From contig NZ_CP120733.1 in the NCBI RefSeq assembly GCF_029542625.1, forward strand, positions 434,001-498,000: a DNA stretch of 64,000 nt, in the 5' to 3' direction. Position 1 is the stretch's first letter; every line of letters starts with the position of its first letter. Below, piece by piece: positions 47,417 to 56,212 of this stretch. The position numbers and the translations under genes are program-made. The notes beneath the pieces were generated by a model. The model ran no database searches and was not told where the DNA came from. It saw only the letters and a list, made by a program, of their open reading frames with translations. Origin of the DNA: Tepidibacter hydrothermalis. GTDB taxonomy: Bacteria > Bacillota > Clostridia > Peptostreptococcales > Peptostreptococcaceae.

Positions 47417-49747
47417 ATGGCTTTGACTGAAACAGAAGTATGTATGAGGTATATAACGCCTGCACTAGAAAAATCAGGATGGGATAAAAATAAACAGATT
47501 CTTAGAGAATATAGTTTTACAGATGGAAGAGTTATAGTTAGGGGAAAACTAGTAAAACGAGGAACTCCTAAACGTGCTGATTACATACTTCAATACAAAA
47601 GCAACATTCCGCTTGCTATTGTAGAAGCTAAGAAAGATACATTGCCAATAGGGGCAGGTATGCAACAAGGACTTGAATATGCCGAAATTTTGGATATTCC
47701 ATTTGTATATTCTAGTAACGGTAAAGGTTTTATAGAGCATGATAGAGCCACTGGATTGGAAAAAGAAATTTCATTAGAGGATTTTCCAACTCCTGATGAA
47801 TTATGGAATCGTTTTAGTGGACATAGAGAATTTACTGATGAGCAAGAGAAGTTATATCTTCAAGACTATTTTTACCAGCTAAATAGCAAGTCCCCAAGAT
47901 ATTATCAAAGAGTAGCTATTAATAGAGCTGTAGAAGCAGTTGCTAAAAATCAAAAAAGGATTCTTCTTGTTATGGCAACTGGAACGGGAAAGACTTTTAC
48001 AGCTTTTCAGATTATACATAGGTTGTGGAAAGCTGGAGAGAAAAAAAGAATATTATTTCTAGCTGATAGAAATATATTGGTTGACCAAACTATTACTGGA
48101 GATTTCAGTCCTTTTGGAGATAAAATGACAAAAATTCAAAGAAGTAATATTTCTTATGCACATGAAATTTATTTAGCATTATATCAGTCTATGACAGGAA
48201 CAGAAGATTGGCAGCAGACATTCAGAGAGTATAGCTCTGATTTCTTTGATTTGGTAGTAATTGACGAATGTCACAGAGGAAGTGCTAAAGATAATAGCGC
48301 ATGGAGAGTAGTGTTAGAGTATTTTAATGAGGCAACACATCTTGGATTAACAGCAACGCCAAAGGAAGATAATGACGTTTCAACACAAGGATATTTTGGA
48401 GAACCTATTTATTCATATTCGTTAAAACAAGGAATTCAAGATGGATTCTTGGCACCTTATAAAGTCATAAGAATGGGTCTTGATAAAGATTTGATGGGAT
48501 TTAGACCTTTAAAAGGACAAACAGATAAATATGGTCAAGTTATGGAAGATCGTGAGTATTACGGTTGCGATTTTGATAAAGATGTAATTCTAGAAAAAAG
48601 ACATGAGTTAGTAGCGAAAGAAATTTCTCGTTACATGAAAGAAGAATTAAAAGATCGATTTGCAAAAACAATAGTTTTCTGCCAAGATATTGAACATGCT
48701 GAAAATATGAGAAAAGCCTTGAGTAATGAAAATGCTGATTTAGTAAAACAAAATCATAAGTATGTTATGCGTATAACAGGAGATAATCCTGAAGGAAAAT
48801 TGCAACTTGATAATTTTATTGAGCCTACAGAAACATATCCTGTAATAGCAACAACATCAAGGCTAATGACTACAGGAGTAGATGCTAAAACATGTAAATT
48901 AATTGTAATAGATATGAATATTGGTTCTATGACAGAATTTAAACAGATTATAGGAAGAGGTACAAGACTAAGACCAGATTTTAATAAATTCTATTTTACG
49001 ATTATGGACTTTAGAGGAGCAACGAGAATTTTTGCCGATCCAGGTTTTGATGGAGATCCTGAACCTATTGATAATGGTGGAGAAGGCGGTGAAGGTGGCG
49101 ATAGTGGTGAAACTGGAGGTGGCAATCATCCACCAACAGGAGGTAATACAGGTGGGGATACAGGCGGTGGAGGTAGACAAAAATTTTATGTTAATGATGT
49201 GGAAGTTACATTAATCAACAAGCGTGTACAATACCTTGATGCTAATGGAAAATTAGTATCAGAGTCTTATAAAGACTATTCAAAAAGAAATATTAAAAAA
49301 CAATATGCTACACTAGATGATTTTATAAAAAGATGGTCAGATGAAGAAAAAAAACAAGTAATCTATGATGAATTATTAGATCAAGGGATTGTTTTAGAAG
49401 AACTGAGAGATGAAATAGGAAAAGACGATATAGATGATTTTGATTTAATTTGTCATATTGCTTTTGATATGAAACCATTAACAAAAGCTGAGCGTATCAA
49501 TAACGTTAAAAAAAGAAATTATTTTGCAAAATATGGAGAACAAGCTAGAGAAGTTCTTGAAATTTTACTTGATAAATATATGAATAGTAATATTATAGAT
49601 ATTGAAGATGTTAAAATATTAAAGCTTGATGAATTTAAGCAGATTGGAATGCCAGGACGCATACTTAAAATGTTTGGAGGAAAAGAAAAATATCTAGAAA
49701 CAATTAAAGAATTAGAAGCAGAATTATATAGAGGAGAGGTAAGCTAA
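47417..49747 (+). CDS. hsdR: Type I restriction enzyme, R subunit
   Basis: 776 residues from ATG 47417 (AAAGGGGGA). N-terminal nuclease domain (PKRADYILQYKSNIPLAIVE, AKKDTLPIGAGMQQ; the D...EAK catalytic set is present), then a SF2 translocase: Walker A LLVMATGTGKTFTAF, VVIDECHRGSAKDNSAW, GLTATPKE, IIGRGTRLRPDF. Around residue 555-590 is an unusual Gly-rich linker (GGEGGEGGDSGETGGG). C-terminal region as in EcoEI-type subunits. Intact, but it needs HsdM and HsdS to act. Confidence 0.92.
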   Translation: MALTETEVCMRYITPALEKSGWDKNKQILREYSFTDGRVIVRGKLVKRGTPKRADYILQYKSNIPLAIVEAKKDTLPIGAGMQQGLEYAEILDIPFVYSSNGKGFIEHDRATGLEKEISLEDFPTPDELWNRFSGHREFTDEQEKLYLQDYFYQLNSKSPRYYQRVAINRAVEAVAKNQKRILLVMATGTGKTFTAFQIIHRLWKAGEKKRILFLADRNILVDQTITGDFSPFGDKMTKIQRSNISYAHEIYLALYQSMTGTEDWQQTFREYSSDFFDLVVIDECHRGSAKDNSAWRVVLEYFNEATHLGLTATPKEDNDVSTQGYFGEPIYSYSLKQGIQDGFLAPYKVIRMGLDKDLMGFRPLKGQTDKYGQVMEDREYYGCDFDKDVILEKRHELVAKEISRYMKEELKDRFAKTIVFCQDIEHAENMRKALSNENADLVKQNHKYVMRITGDNPEGKLQLDNFIEPTETYPVIATTSRLMTTGVDAKTCKLIVIDMNIGSMTEFKQIIGRGTRLRPDFNKFYFTIMDFRGATRIFADPGFDGDPEPIDNGGEGGEGGDSGETGGGNHPPTGGNTGGDTGGGGRQKFYVNDVEVTLINKRVQYLDANGKLVSESYKDYSKRNIKKQYATLDDFIKRWSDEEKKQVIYDELLDQGIVLEELRDEIGKDDIDDFDLICHIAFDMKPLTKAERINNVKKRNYFAKYGEQAREVLEILLDKYMNSNIIDIEDVKILKLDEFKQIGMPGRILKMFGGKEKYLETIKELEAELYRGEVS

Positions 49748-49748
49748 T

Positions 49749-51208
49749 ATGACTTTAACAAATTTCGTTAAAAGCGTACAAGATATTATGAGAATGGATG
49801 CTGGTGTCGATGGTGATGCTCAAAGAATAAGCCAACTTACTTGGATGCTTTTTCTTAAAATATTTGATACAAAAGAGCAAGAGGAATGGTCTATTGAGGA
49901 TGATTATGAGGGTAAAGGACCATTTGTACCTGAAAAATACCAATGGGGTAATTGGGCAGGAATAAGAAAAGCTGAAAGAATGAGTTCTGATGAGCTGATG
50001 GAATTTATTGAAGAAATGTTTAAAGTTTTAAAAGCTATGACAGTAGATCAACATACTGATAGAAGAAAAGTATTAGTAAGAGATGTTTTTGAAGACTCTA
50101 ATAATTATATGAAATCAGGTGTCCTTTTATGGCAAGTTATTGATAAAATCAACGGATTGATTTTGGAAATTATGATGAAAGACATGCATTCAATGATATT
50201 TATGAAACAATTCTAAAAGATTTACAATCAGCAGGAAACTCAGGAGAATACTACACGCCACGTGCAGTAACTGATTTTATTATTGATAGATTGAATCCTG
50301 AAATTGGAGATAAAATTGCTGATTTTGCATGTGGAACTGGAGGATTTTTAATTTCTGCTTTGGAACATATGAAAGCAAGTAAAGAAAATTTAACGACAGA
50401 AGAAAATGAAACGATAAAAAAATCTCTTCATGGTATAGAAAAGAAACCAATGCCACATTTACTATGTTGTACAAATATGATTCTTCATGATATAGATTTT
50501 CCTGATATCTTGCATGAAAATTCATTGTCTACAAATATTAGAGATTATGCAGAAGCAAAGAAATTTGATGTTATTGCCATGAATCCACCCTTTGGAGGAA
50601 CAGAAGAAGAAGGAATAAAAATGAACTTTCCTGCTGAATTTAGAACTTCTGAAACGGCAGATTTATTTATGACATTAATATTAAATAGAGTAAAAAGAGA
50701 TGGAAGAGTGGGTATTGTACTTCCTGATGGTTTTTTATTTGGAACAGATAATGCAAAAGTAGCGATTAAGAAAAAACTATTAGAAGAGTTTAATCTACAC
50801 ACTATTGTTCGTTTGCCACAAAAGGTATTTGCACCTTATGCGGATGTTGCAACCAATTTATTATTTTTTAATGCAGGGGAGAGGACAAGTGAAGTATGGT
50901 TCTATGAACATCCTATGCCAGAAGGCTATAAAAATTATTCAAAAACAAAACCAATTCGATTTGAAGAATTCAAAGCTGAGCAAGCTTGGTGGGATAAAAG
51001 AGAAGAAAATGAATATGCTTGGAAGGTAAGTATTGATGAAATTGTTGCAAATGGATATAACCTTGATTTTAAAAACCCTAATAAAACTTCGGAAGTGATT
51101 GAATTTACTGTTAGCGAGATACTTGAAAATATCAATAGTTCTCAAAAAAATATTGTAGAATTGACAAATAAAATTAAGGAGTTAATCAATGAGTCTGAAA
51201 TATTATAA
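49749..51208 (+). pseudogene. hsdM: Type I modification methylase hsdM, broken by a one-base frameshift
   Basis: The 5' part (49749-50216) encodes the N-terminal HsdM helical domain (FVKSVQDIMRMDAGVDGDAQ...). Near 50158 the normal sequence jumps frame: the +0 frame gives KINGLILEIMMKD, while the next frame gives IDFGNYDERHAFNDIYETIL and continues through PRAVTDFII, the SAM motif FACGTGGFL and the catalytic NPPF motif to 51208. A single missing base (GGA-TT to GGA-xTT) restores a 486-residue HsdM. The C-terminal part alone from ATG 50291 keeps both motifs but lacks the N-domain. It could be a sequencing error or a real mutation. Confidence 0.85.
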
Positions 51209-52361
51209 GCTATCAGAGATTTGTGATATAGAAAAAGGAAAAACAGGGATTAGTAAAGCAAAAGAAGGTCAATATCCATTAATTGCAACAGCAGCGGAGT
51301 TTAAAAGTTCTGATAAATATGATTTTGATGGTAGAGCTGTTTGTATACCATTAGTTTCATCAACAGGACATGGGCACGCAAGTATAAATAGATTGCACTA
51401 CTATGATGGTAAATTTGCACTTGGAACAATATTAGCTAAAGTGACATCCAAAGATGAAAATGTCGTTGATACAAAGTATTTATATATATACTTGTCTTTT
51501 TTCAAAGACGAGGTATTAGTACCTTTAATGAAAGGAAGTGCAAATGTATCTCTTACGGTAACTGCACTTAAAAAACTAGAAATTCCAATACCTTCGATAG
51601 AGGTTCAAAGAAAAATTAAAGATTTATACGAAAGTGTAAATCCATTATCAGCACTTGTAAATGTAGAACATAATAATCAATTTGAAAATATTCCAAGATT
51701 AAGAGAAAAGATTTTGGATTTAGCTGTTAGAGGTCTTTTAGTACCTCAAGATCCAAATGATGAACCAGCTTTTATCTTAGTTGAGAACATTGAAAAAGAA
51801 AAGAAAAGATTAATAAAAGAAAAAATCATTAAAAAATCTAAACCATTGCTACCTATTAAAGAAGGGGAAATTCCTTTTGAATTGCCAGATGGTTGGGAAT
51901 GGGTGAGATTAGAGCAAATTGTTGAGTTAGATGATAATTCAATAAGAAGAGGACCATTTGGAAGTGCCATAACTAAGGGTATGTTTATTCCTAAATCAGA
52001 AGATGCAATAAAAATTTATGAGCAAAAAAATGCTATAAGAAAGAATGCTAAAATAGGAAATTATTATATAAGCAAAGAGCATTTTAATAAATTAAAAAGA
52101 TTTGAAGTATCTGAGGGAGACATAATAATAAGCTGTGCAGGTACGATTGGAGAAACGTATTTATTACCAAAAGGCATAGAAAAAGGCATTATAAATCAAG
52201 CATTATTAAAACTTAGAATAAATAACGATATAATGTTGAATGAATATTTTTTGGATTTATTCAAAAGTTTAACCAAAGTGAAAATAAATAATGACTCAAA
52301 AGGATCGGCAATAAAAAATTTAGGTTCGGTTAAATATTTAAAAGAAGAGATTGTTTTTTAA
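51189..52361 (+). pseudogene. hsdS: Type I specificity subunit hsdS, 5' portion (truncated by IS)
   Basis: 390 residues: first target-recognition domain (~1-150), central conserved helix region (LREKILDLAVRGLLVPQ), second target-recognition domain (GWEWVRLEQIVELDD onward). The frame stops at TAA 52359, which is supplied by the IS end. Excising 1470 bases (element plus one 3-bp duplication) rejoins it to the fragment at 53829 as EEIVF-PLPPLLEQQ, giving a normal 440-residue HsdS. It overlaps hsdM by 20 bases. The lost C-terminal 50 residues are the conserved helix that packs against HsdM. Confidence 0.88.
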
Positions 52362-53825
52362 AATGGACCCTTTGTCAAGGACATTATAAAAAAAGGGTTA
52401 AGCTGCATTCAAAAGATGATTTCTAAATTGTTTAGGAGTCATCTTTTTTAATCCCCATTGACATCTATAATTATTATAGTAATCCATGTAATTATCAACT
52501 TTATTAATTACTTCTTCAAGTGTAGAACATGTTTTGAAATCTACTTCATCCTTCATATGACCAAAGAAGGATTCTTGAGGTGCATTATCCCAGCAGTTAC
52601 CACGTCTAGACATGGATTGTCCTAGATTATGGCTTTTTAGTAATTTTTGGAATTTAGGGCTTGTATAGTGGACCCCTTGGTCAGAATGGATAAAAGCTTC
52701 ATCATGTAAATCAGCTTTATGTGTATTAACTAATTTTTTAATTGTAATTGTAGCTATATCTAAAGTAATTCGATCAGATACATGATATGCTAGAATATCG
52801 TTACTAGAGCTATCTTTGATAGCTGATAAATATGCCATTTTATTTATCCCGTAAGGGATGTATGTGATATCAGTAAGTAGCACCTTGCCAGGAATACCCT
52901 GTTTGAAATTTCTCTGTAGCAGATTAGGTACTACTCTATGTTCTTTTGTCGCTTTGGCTATTCTTCTATACGGATTGGCTTTTCTTATAGGACATACTAT
53001 ACTGTATTTTCGCATAATCCTTTGGATTTTTTTTCTACTGTATATAATACCAAACTCATTTTCTAGTGTCATTTTAATTGATCTAGAACCTTTCTTATAA
53101 CCTCTATAATTATAAGCCTTTAATATAATATCTCTAGCTTTTAAATCTTCATTCTCCCTTATAGTTCTAGAAGGTGCTGTCTTTAAATAATGATAATAAC
53201 CTGAACGTGAAACCCCTAAAATTGAGCAGCAATAAGAAACTGTGCCTGAATAATCTTTTTTAGACACAGTCTTTAAAATTAACTCATATACTTCATTATT
53301 TGTTAGATTTACGCAGTTGTTTACCAGCCTCCTTTCTGTCACGTCGAGCTTTTTTAGCAATTCTAATTGTTCCTCAAGCAGTTTTATTTTAGCTTCTTGT
53401 TTGCTAATAATATCGTCCTTTGAAACTGGAGCATTACTTGGTCTGCCTGAATTCACTCTTCTAGTATCACTTAATCCTATAATTCCATCTTTCTTGTACG
53501 CTTTTATCCATCTGGCTGCCGCCTGTTCATAGCGCTTGACACCAAGTATTTCAACGTCAAATCCAGCATCAATGAAAATAGTTCGTGGTGTGCTTCCTCT
53601 TAAATACTCCTCAATAAACATTATTTTAAACTCGTCAGAGTATGTTATTGACTTCTCGCTAACGCGCTTTACATAAGGGTTCTTATTTAATCTTTCAATA
53701 TTGTCTTTTGAAAATGTAATTTTACTCATACTAAAGGCCTCCATATTCAATGATAATTATACACAAAAAAGTACCTATAAACTAGACACTCTTTTTTATG
53801 TGTCCAATCTATAGGTACCATTTTA
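52359..53825. mobile_element. IS3-family insertion sequence (1467 bp) inserted in hsdS
   Basis: The ends are TAAAATGG...CCATTTTA with imperfect inverted repeats (TGGACC/TGGTACC, then GGACA near both ends). It is flanked by TTT on both sides (52356-52358 and 53826-53828), a 3-bp target duplication usual for IS3. Only this placement restores the hsdS frame. It carries one transposase gene on the minus strand. Confidence 0.85.
52398..53729 (-). CDS. IS3-family transposase, single uninterrupted ORF
   Basis: 443 residues from ATG 53729 (GGAGG upstream). N-terminal HTH and leucine-zipper-like part (DEFKIMFIEEYLRGSTPRTI; QEAKIKLLEEQLELLKKLD), then the rve integrase core with DDE residues in LLTDITYIPYG, IHSDQGVHYTS and NAPQESFFGHMKDE. 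Most IS3 elements make OrfAB by -1 frameshifting; here both parts are in one frame. Looks intact, so the copy may still be active. Confidence 0.92.
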   Translation of the reverse strand: MSKITFSKDNIERLNKNPYVKRVSEKSITYSDEFKIMFIEEYLRGSTPRTIFIDAGFDVEILGVKRYEQAAARWIKAYKKDGIIGLSDTRRVNSGRPSNAPVSKDDIISKQEAKIKLLEEQLELLKKLDVTERRLVNNCVNLTNNEVYELILKTVSKKDYSGTVSYCCSILGVSRSGYYHYLKTAPSRTIRENEDLKARDIILKAYNYRGYKKGSRSIKMTLENEFGIIYSRKKIQRIMRKYSIVCPIRKANPYRRIAKATKEHRVVPNLLQRNFKQGIPGKVLLTDITYIPYGINKMAYLSAIKDSSSNDILAYHVSDRITLDIATITIKKLVNTHKADLHDEAFIHSDQGVHYTSPKFQKLLKSHNLGQSMSRRGNCWDNAPQESFFGHMKDEVDFKTCSTLEEVINKVDNYMDYYNNYRCQWGLKKMTPKQFRNHLLNAA

Positions 53826-53828
53826 TTT

Positions 53829-53981
53829 CCATTACCACCTTTATTGGAACAACAACGTATTGTTGAAAGAGTAAAGAAATTAATGACTCTTTGTGATGAA
53901 CTAGAACTAGAAGTAAACGAAAGCAAAAAAAATAGTAAATTGCTTATGAAGGCAGTATTAAATGAAGCTTTTGAACATTAA
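53829..53981 (+). pseudogene. hsdS: hsdS 3' remnant beyond the IS
   Basis: Fifty codons in phase with the upstream hsdS part: PLPPLLEQQRIVERVKKLMT and the C-terminal coiled coil (ELELEVNESKKNSKLLMKAV), stop TAA 53979-53981. It has no start of its own. Confidence 0.88.
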
Positions 53982-54037
53982 TTTAATAATTTCTAGTAGA
54001 ATTGTTAAGGTGTATATTGAAAACATATGAAACTTAT

Positions 54038-54067
54038 AAGCACTCTTTGATGATTCAAAGAGTGCTT
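54038..54067 (+). terminator. Strong hairpin between hsdS and the downstream operon
   Basis: AAGCACTCTTTGA-TGAT-TCAAAGAGTGCTT is a perfect 13-bp stem, followed by an AT-rich stretch. It ends the hsd unit or forms the leader of the next operon. Confidence 0.75.
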
Positions 54068-54094
54068 TAATAATGAAATATGGAGGGCTTATAG

Positions 54095-54829
54095 GTGAGT
54101 AAAAAGAAAATAAGTATATTTTTTATCCCTTATATTAGTGGAGAAAGCTTTTTGCTGATGGCTTTATTTGTTATCTTAGCTCCAATGATGATTTTAGGAT
54201 TGGTAACACAATTTTTAGGAATGACAATAGGTCCATTTCTTGAACCTATATTAAAATCTTATTCTAGCTTAATATCGTTGCCTATTATATTTTTTGTTAA
54301 GCCTGAAAGCTTAGCTACTGCATTTGGGACAACGACTATGAGTGAAGTAGAAATTCAAGCCTTTTTTGAAGAAGCTCTAAAGCATACATCGAAAATAGAT
54401 TTTCTATATATGAATTTAATATTTGCAGGGGTTATGGCGATTTTAATACTGCTATACTCTTATAAAAATGGTGTAAAGAAAGGGTTTTTAGGTTGGATAG
54501 GAAGGTATTTTTTGTTGAATCTTTTAATTACAGTACCTTTATGGGGATACATAATCAACAAGTTGCCTATTGTTTCAAAGGACATAGAGCTATCAAAAGT
54601 ACATTATACTGAAATTTATGCAAGTATGCAGGGACAAGTTAAAATTGCACTTGCTATTTTATTGATTACTGTCATAATAGTTACAATTATTGGTCATTTT
54701 GTGATACTTTTTATTGGAAAAAACTATGTGGAAAGAAAGCAGTATTGGGAATATCGTAAAAAAGAAAAAGAAGCTAGGAGACTTGAAAAAATAGAACAAA
54801 AAAAGAATAAAAAAACTGAATATTATTAA
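54095..54829 (+). CDS. Unknown polytopic membrane protein (first gene of WYL operon)
   Basis: 244 residues from GTG 54095 (GGAGGGC upstream). About four TM helices (FLLMALFVILAPMMILGLVT; MNLIFAGVMAILILLYSY; YFLLNLLITVPLWGYII; IALAILLITVIIVTIIGHFV), with a charged C-terminal coil (ERKQYWEYRKKEKEARRLEK). No family recognised. First of about nine closely spaced plus-strand genes. Confidence 0.65.
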   Translation: MSKKKISIFFIPYISGESFLLMALFVILAPMMILGLVTQFLGMTIGPFLEPILKSYSSLISLPIIFFVKPESLATAFGTTTMSEVEIQAFFEEALKHTSKIDFLYMNLIFAGVMAILILLYSYKNGVKKGFLGWIGRYFLLNLLITVPLWGYIINKLPIVSKDIELSKVHYTEIYASMQGQVKIALAILLITVIIVTIIGHFVILFIGKNYVERKQYWEYRKKEKEARRLEKIEQKKNKKTEYY

Positions 54830-54859
54830 TAAAAGTATTTGATAATGGGGGGCTATGAT

Positions 54860-55180
54860 ATGGAGATATGTATAACTGTAATACTTAAAGAAGTACGTGG
54901 TTTTGATAGAACATTTCAATTAATGTATCAGCCAAATCCAATATGGACACAGAATGAAGAAGCTTTGCAAGAGGATAATACACATATTGGGTTTAATATG
55001 GAAGGGAGATTTAAAGAATTGCTTAGTCACTGCAAAAGATTGGGATATCAATTAGCAGAAGCAAAAGAATGTGTAGTGGCATATAGAGAAGAAATAGAAG
55101 CATACTGCTATTCTGGAATAGAAGGTCTGCTGAAGGATATAAAAGAAAATGGTTACATGTTTAAGATTGTTAAGTATTAA
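54860..55180 (+). CDS. Small unknown protein
   Basis: 106 residues from ATG 54860 (ATGGGGGGC upstream). Soluble, acidic, with aromatic content (FDRTFQLMYQPNPIWTQNEE). Not recognised. 15 bases before the WYL gene. Confidence 0.6.
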   Translation: MEICITVILKEVRGFDRTFQLMYQPNPIWTQNEEALQEDNTHIGFNMEGRFKELLSHCKRLGYQLAEAKECVVAYREEIEAYCYSGIEGLLKDIKENGYMFKIVKY

Positions 55181-55195
55181 TGGAGAAGGTGAAAT

Positions 55196-56182
55196 ATGAG
55201 TTCCAATTCAAATTTAAAACTAAAGCCACTATATATCATGAAAATATTGCTTGAAAAAACAGATGAAAAGCACTTTTTAACGGTGAATGATATTATATCA
55301 GAATTAAAAAAACATGATATTCCATCAGAGCGTAAATCAATTTATTCGGACATAGAGTTACTTAAAAGTTTTGGAATAGATATTATTTGTGAAAAAGGTA
55401 GGGCAAATAAATATTATATAGGTTCAAGAGAATTTGAACTTCCTGAATTAAAGCTTTTAGTTGATGCTGTTCAATCTTCAAAATTTATTACAGCTAAAAA
55501 AAGTACAGAACTTATAAAAAAGATTGAAAAGTTGGCGAGTATTTATGAAGCAAAAGAGCTTCATAGACAGGTTTTTGTATCTGATCGAGTAAAGACAGTA
55601 AATGAAGCCATTTATTATAATGTAGATGCTATTCATAAAGCCATTCAAGAGAATAAGAAAGTAGCATTTAAGTATTTTGAATATGACACTGATAAAAAAA
55701 TAAAGTTTAGAAGAAATGGTGAAAAATACATTGTAAGTCCATACGCCTTAACTTGGGAAAATGGAAATTATTATTTGATATCCTACTATGAAAGATATGA
55801 GAATATTAGCAATTTTAGAGTAGATAGAATGAATAAAATAGAAATTATCGATGAAGATAGATTCATGATAGAAGATGGAAATAAATTTGATGTTGCAGAT
55901 TATTCAAATAAAATTTTCAATATGTTTTCAGGAGATATTGAAAGTGTTGAACTTCAATTTGATAACTCTTTGATTAATGTTGTTATTGATCGATTTGGAA
56001 AAGAGGTATTTATAAATAAAAAAGATGAGAATAGCTTTAGTATTAAAGTGGAAGTTGCTGAAAGTAGCACTTTTTATGGATGGTTATTTATGTTTGGAAA
56101 TAGAGTAAGGATATTAAGTCCACAGTGGCTTGTAGATACATTTAAGGAAAAGATTGAGGAAGTAAGAGCAAATTATGAGTAG
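55196..56182 (+). CDS. WYL-domain transcriptional regulator
   Basis: 328 residues. N-terminal winged helix (IMKILLEKTDEKHFLTVNDI, ERKSIYSDIELLKSFGIDI), central WYL domain (~145-230; YIVSPYALTWENGNYYLISY, NFRVDRMNKI) and a WCX-like C-terminal part (FGKEVFINKKDENSFSIKVE). WYL regulators often control defence and DNA-damage operons by sensing nucleic-acid ligands. Probably regulates the operon it sits in. Confidence 0.9.
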   Translation: MSSNSNLKLKPLYIMKILLEKTDEKHFLTVNDIISELKKHDIPSERKSIYSDIELLKSFGIDIICEKGRANKYYIGSREFELPELKLLVDAVQSSKFITAKKSTELIKKIEKLASIYEAKELHRQVFVSDRVKTVNEAIYYNVDAIHKAIQENKKVAFKYFEYDTDKKIKFRRNGEKYIVSPYALTWENGNYYLISYYERYENISNFRVDRMNKIEIIDEDRFMIEDGNKFDVADYSNKIFNMFSGDIESVELQFDNSLINVVIDRFGKEVFINKKDENSFSIKVEVAESSTFYGWLFMFGNRVRILSPQWLVDTFKEKIEEVRANYE

Positions 56183-56212
56183 ATAAAGAGATATATTTAA
56201 GGGGTGGAAATT

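Noticed and set aside
49032-49214. ORFs overlapping the Gly-rich linker of HsdR
   Set aside because: They are shadows of the repetitive GGN codons; unlike the TnpV case, no ribosome-binding site or family resemblance is seen.
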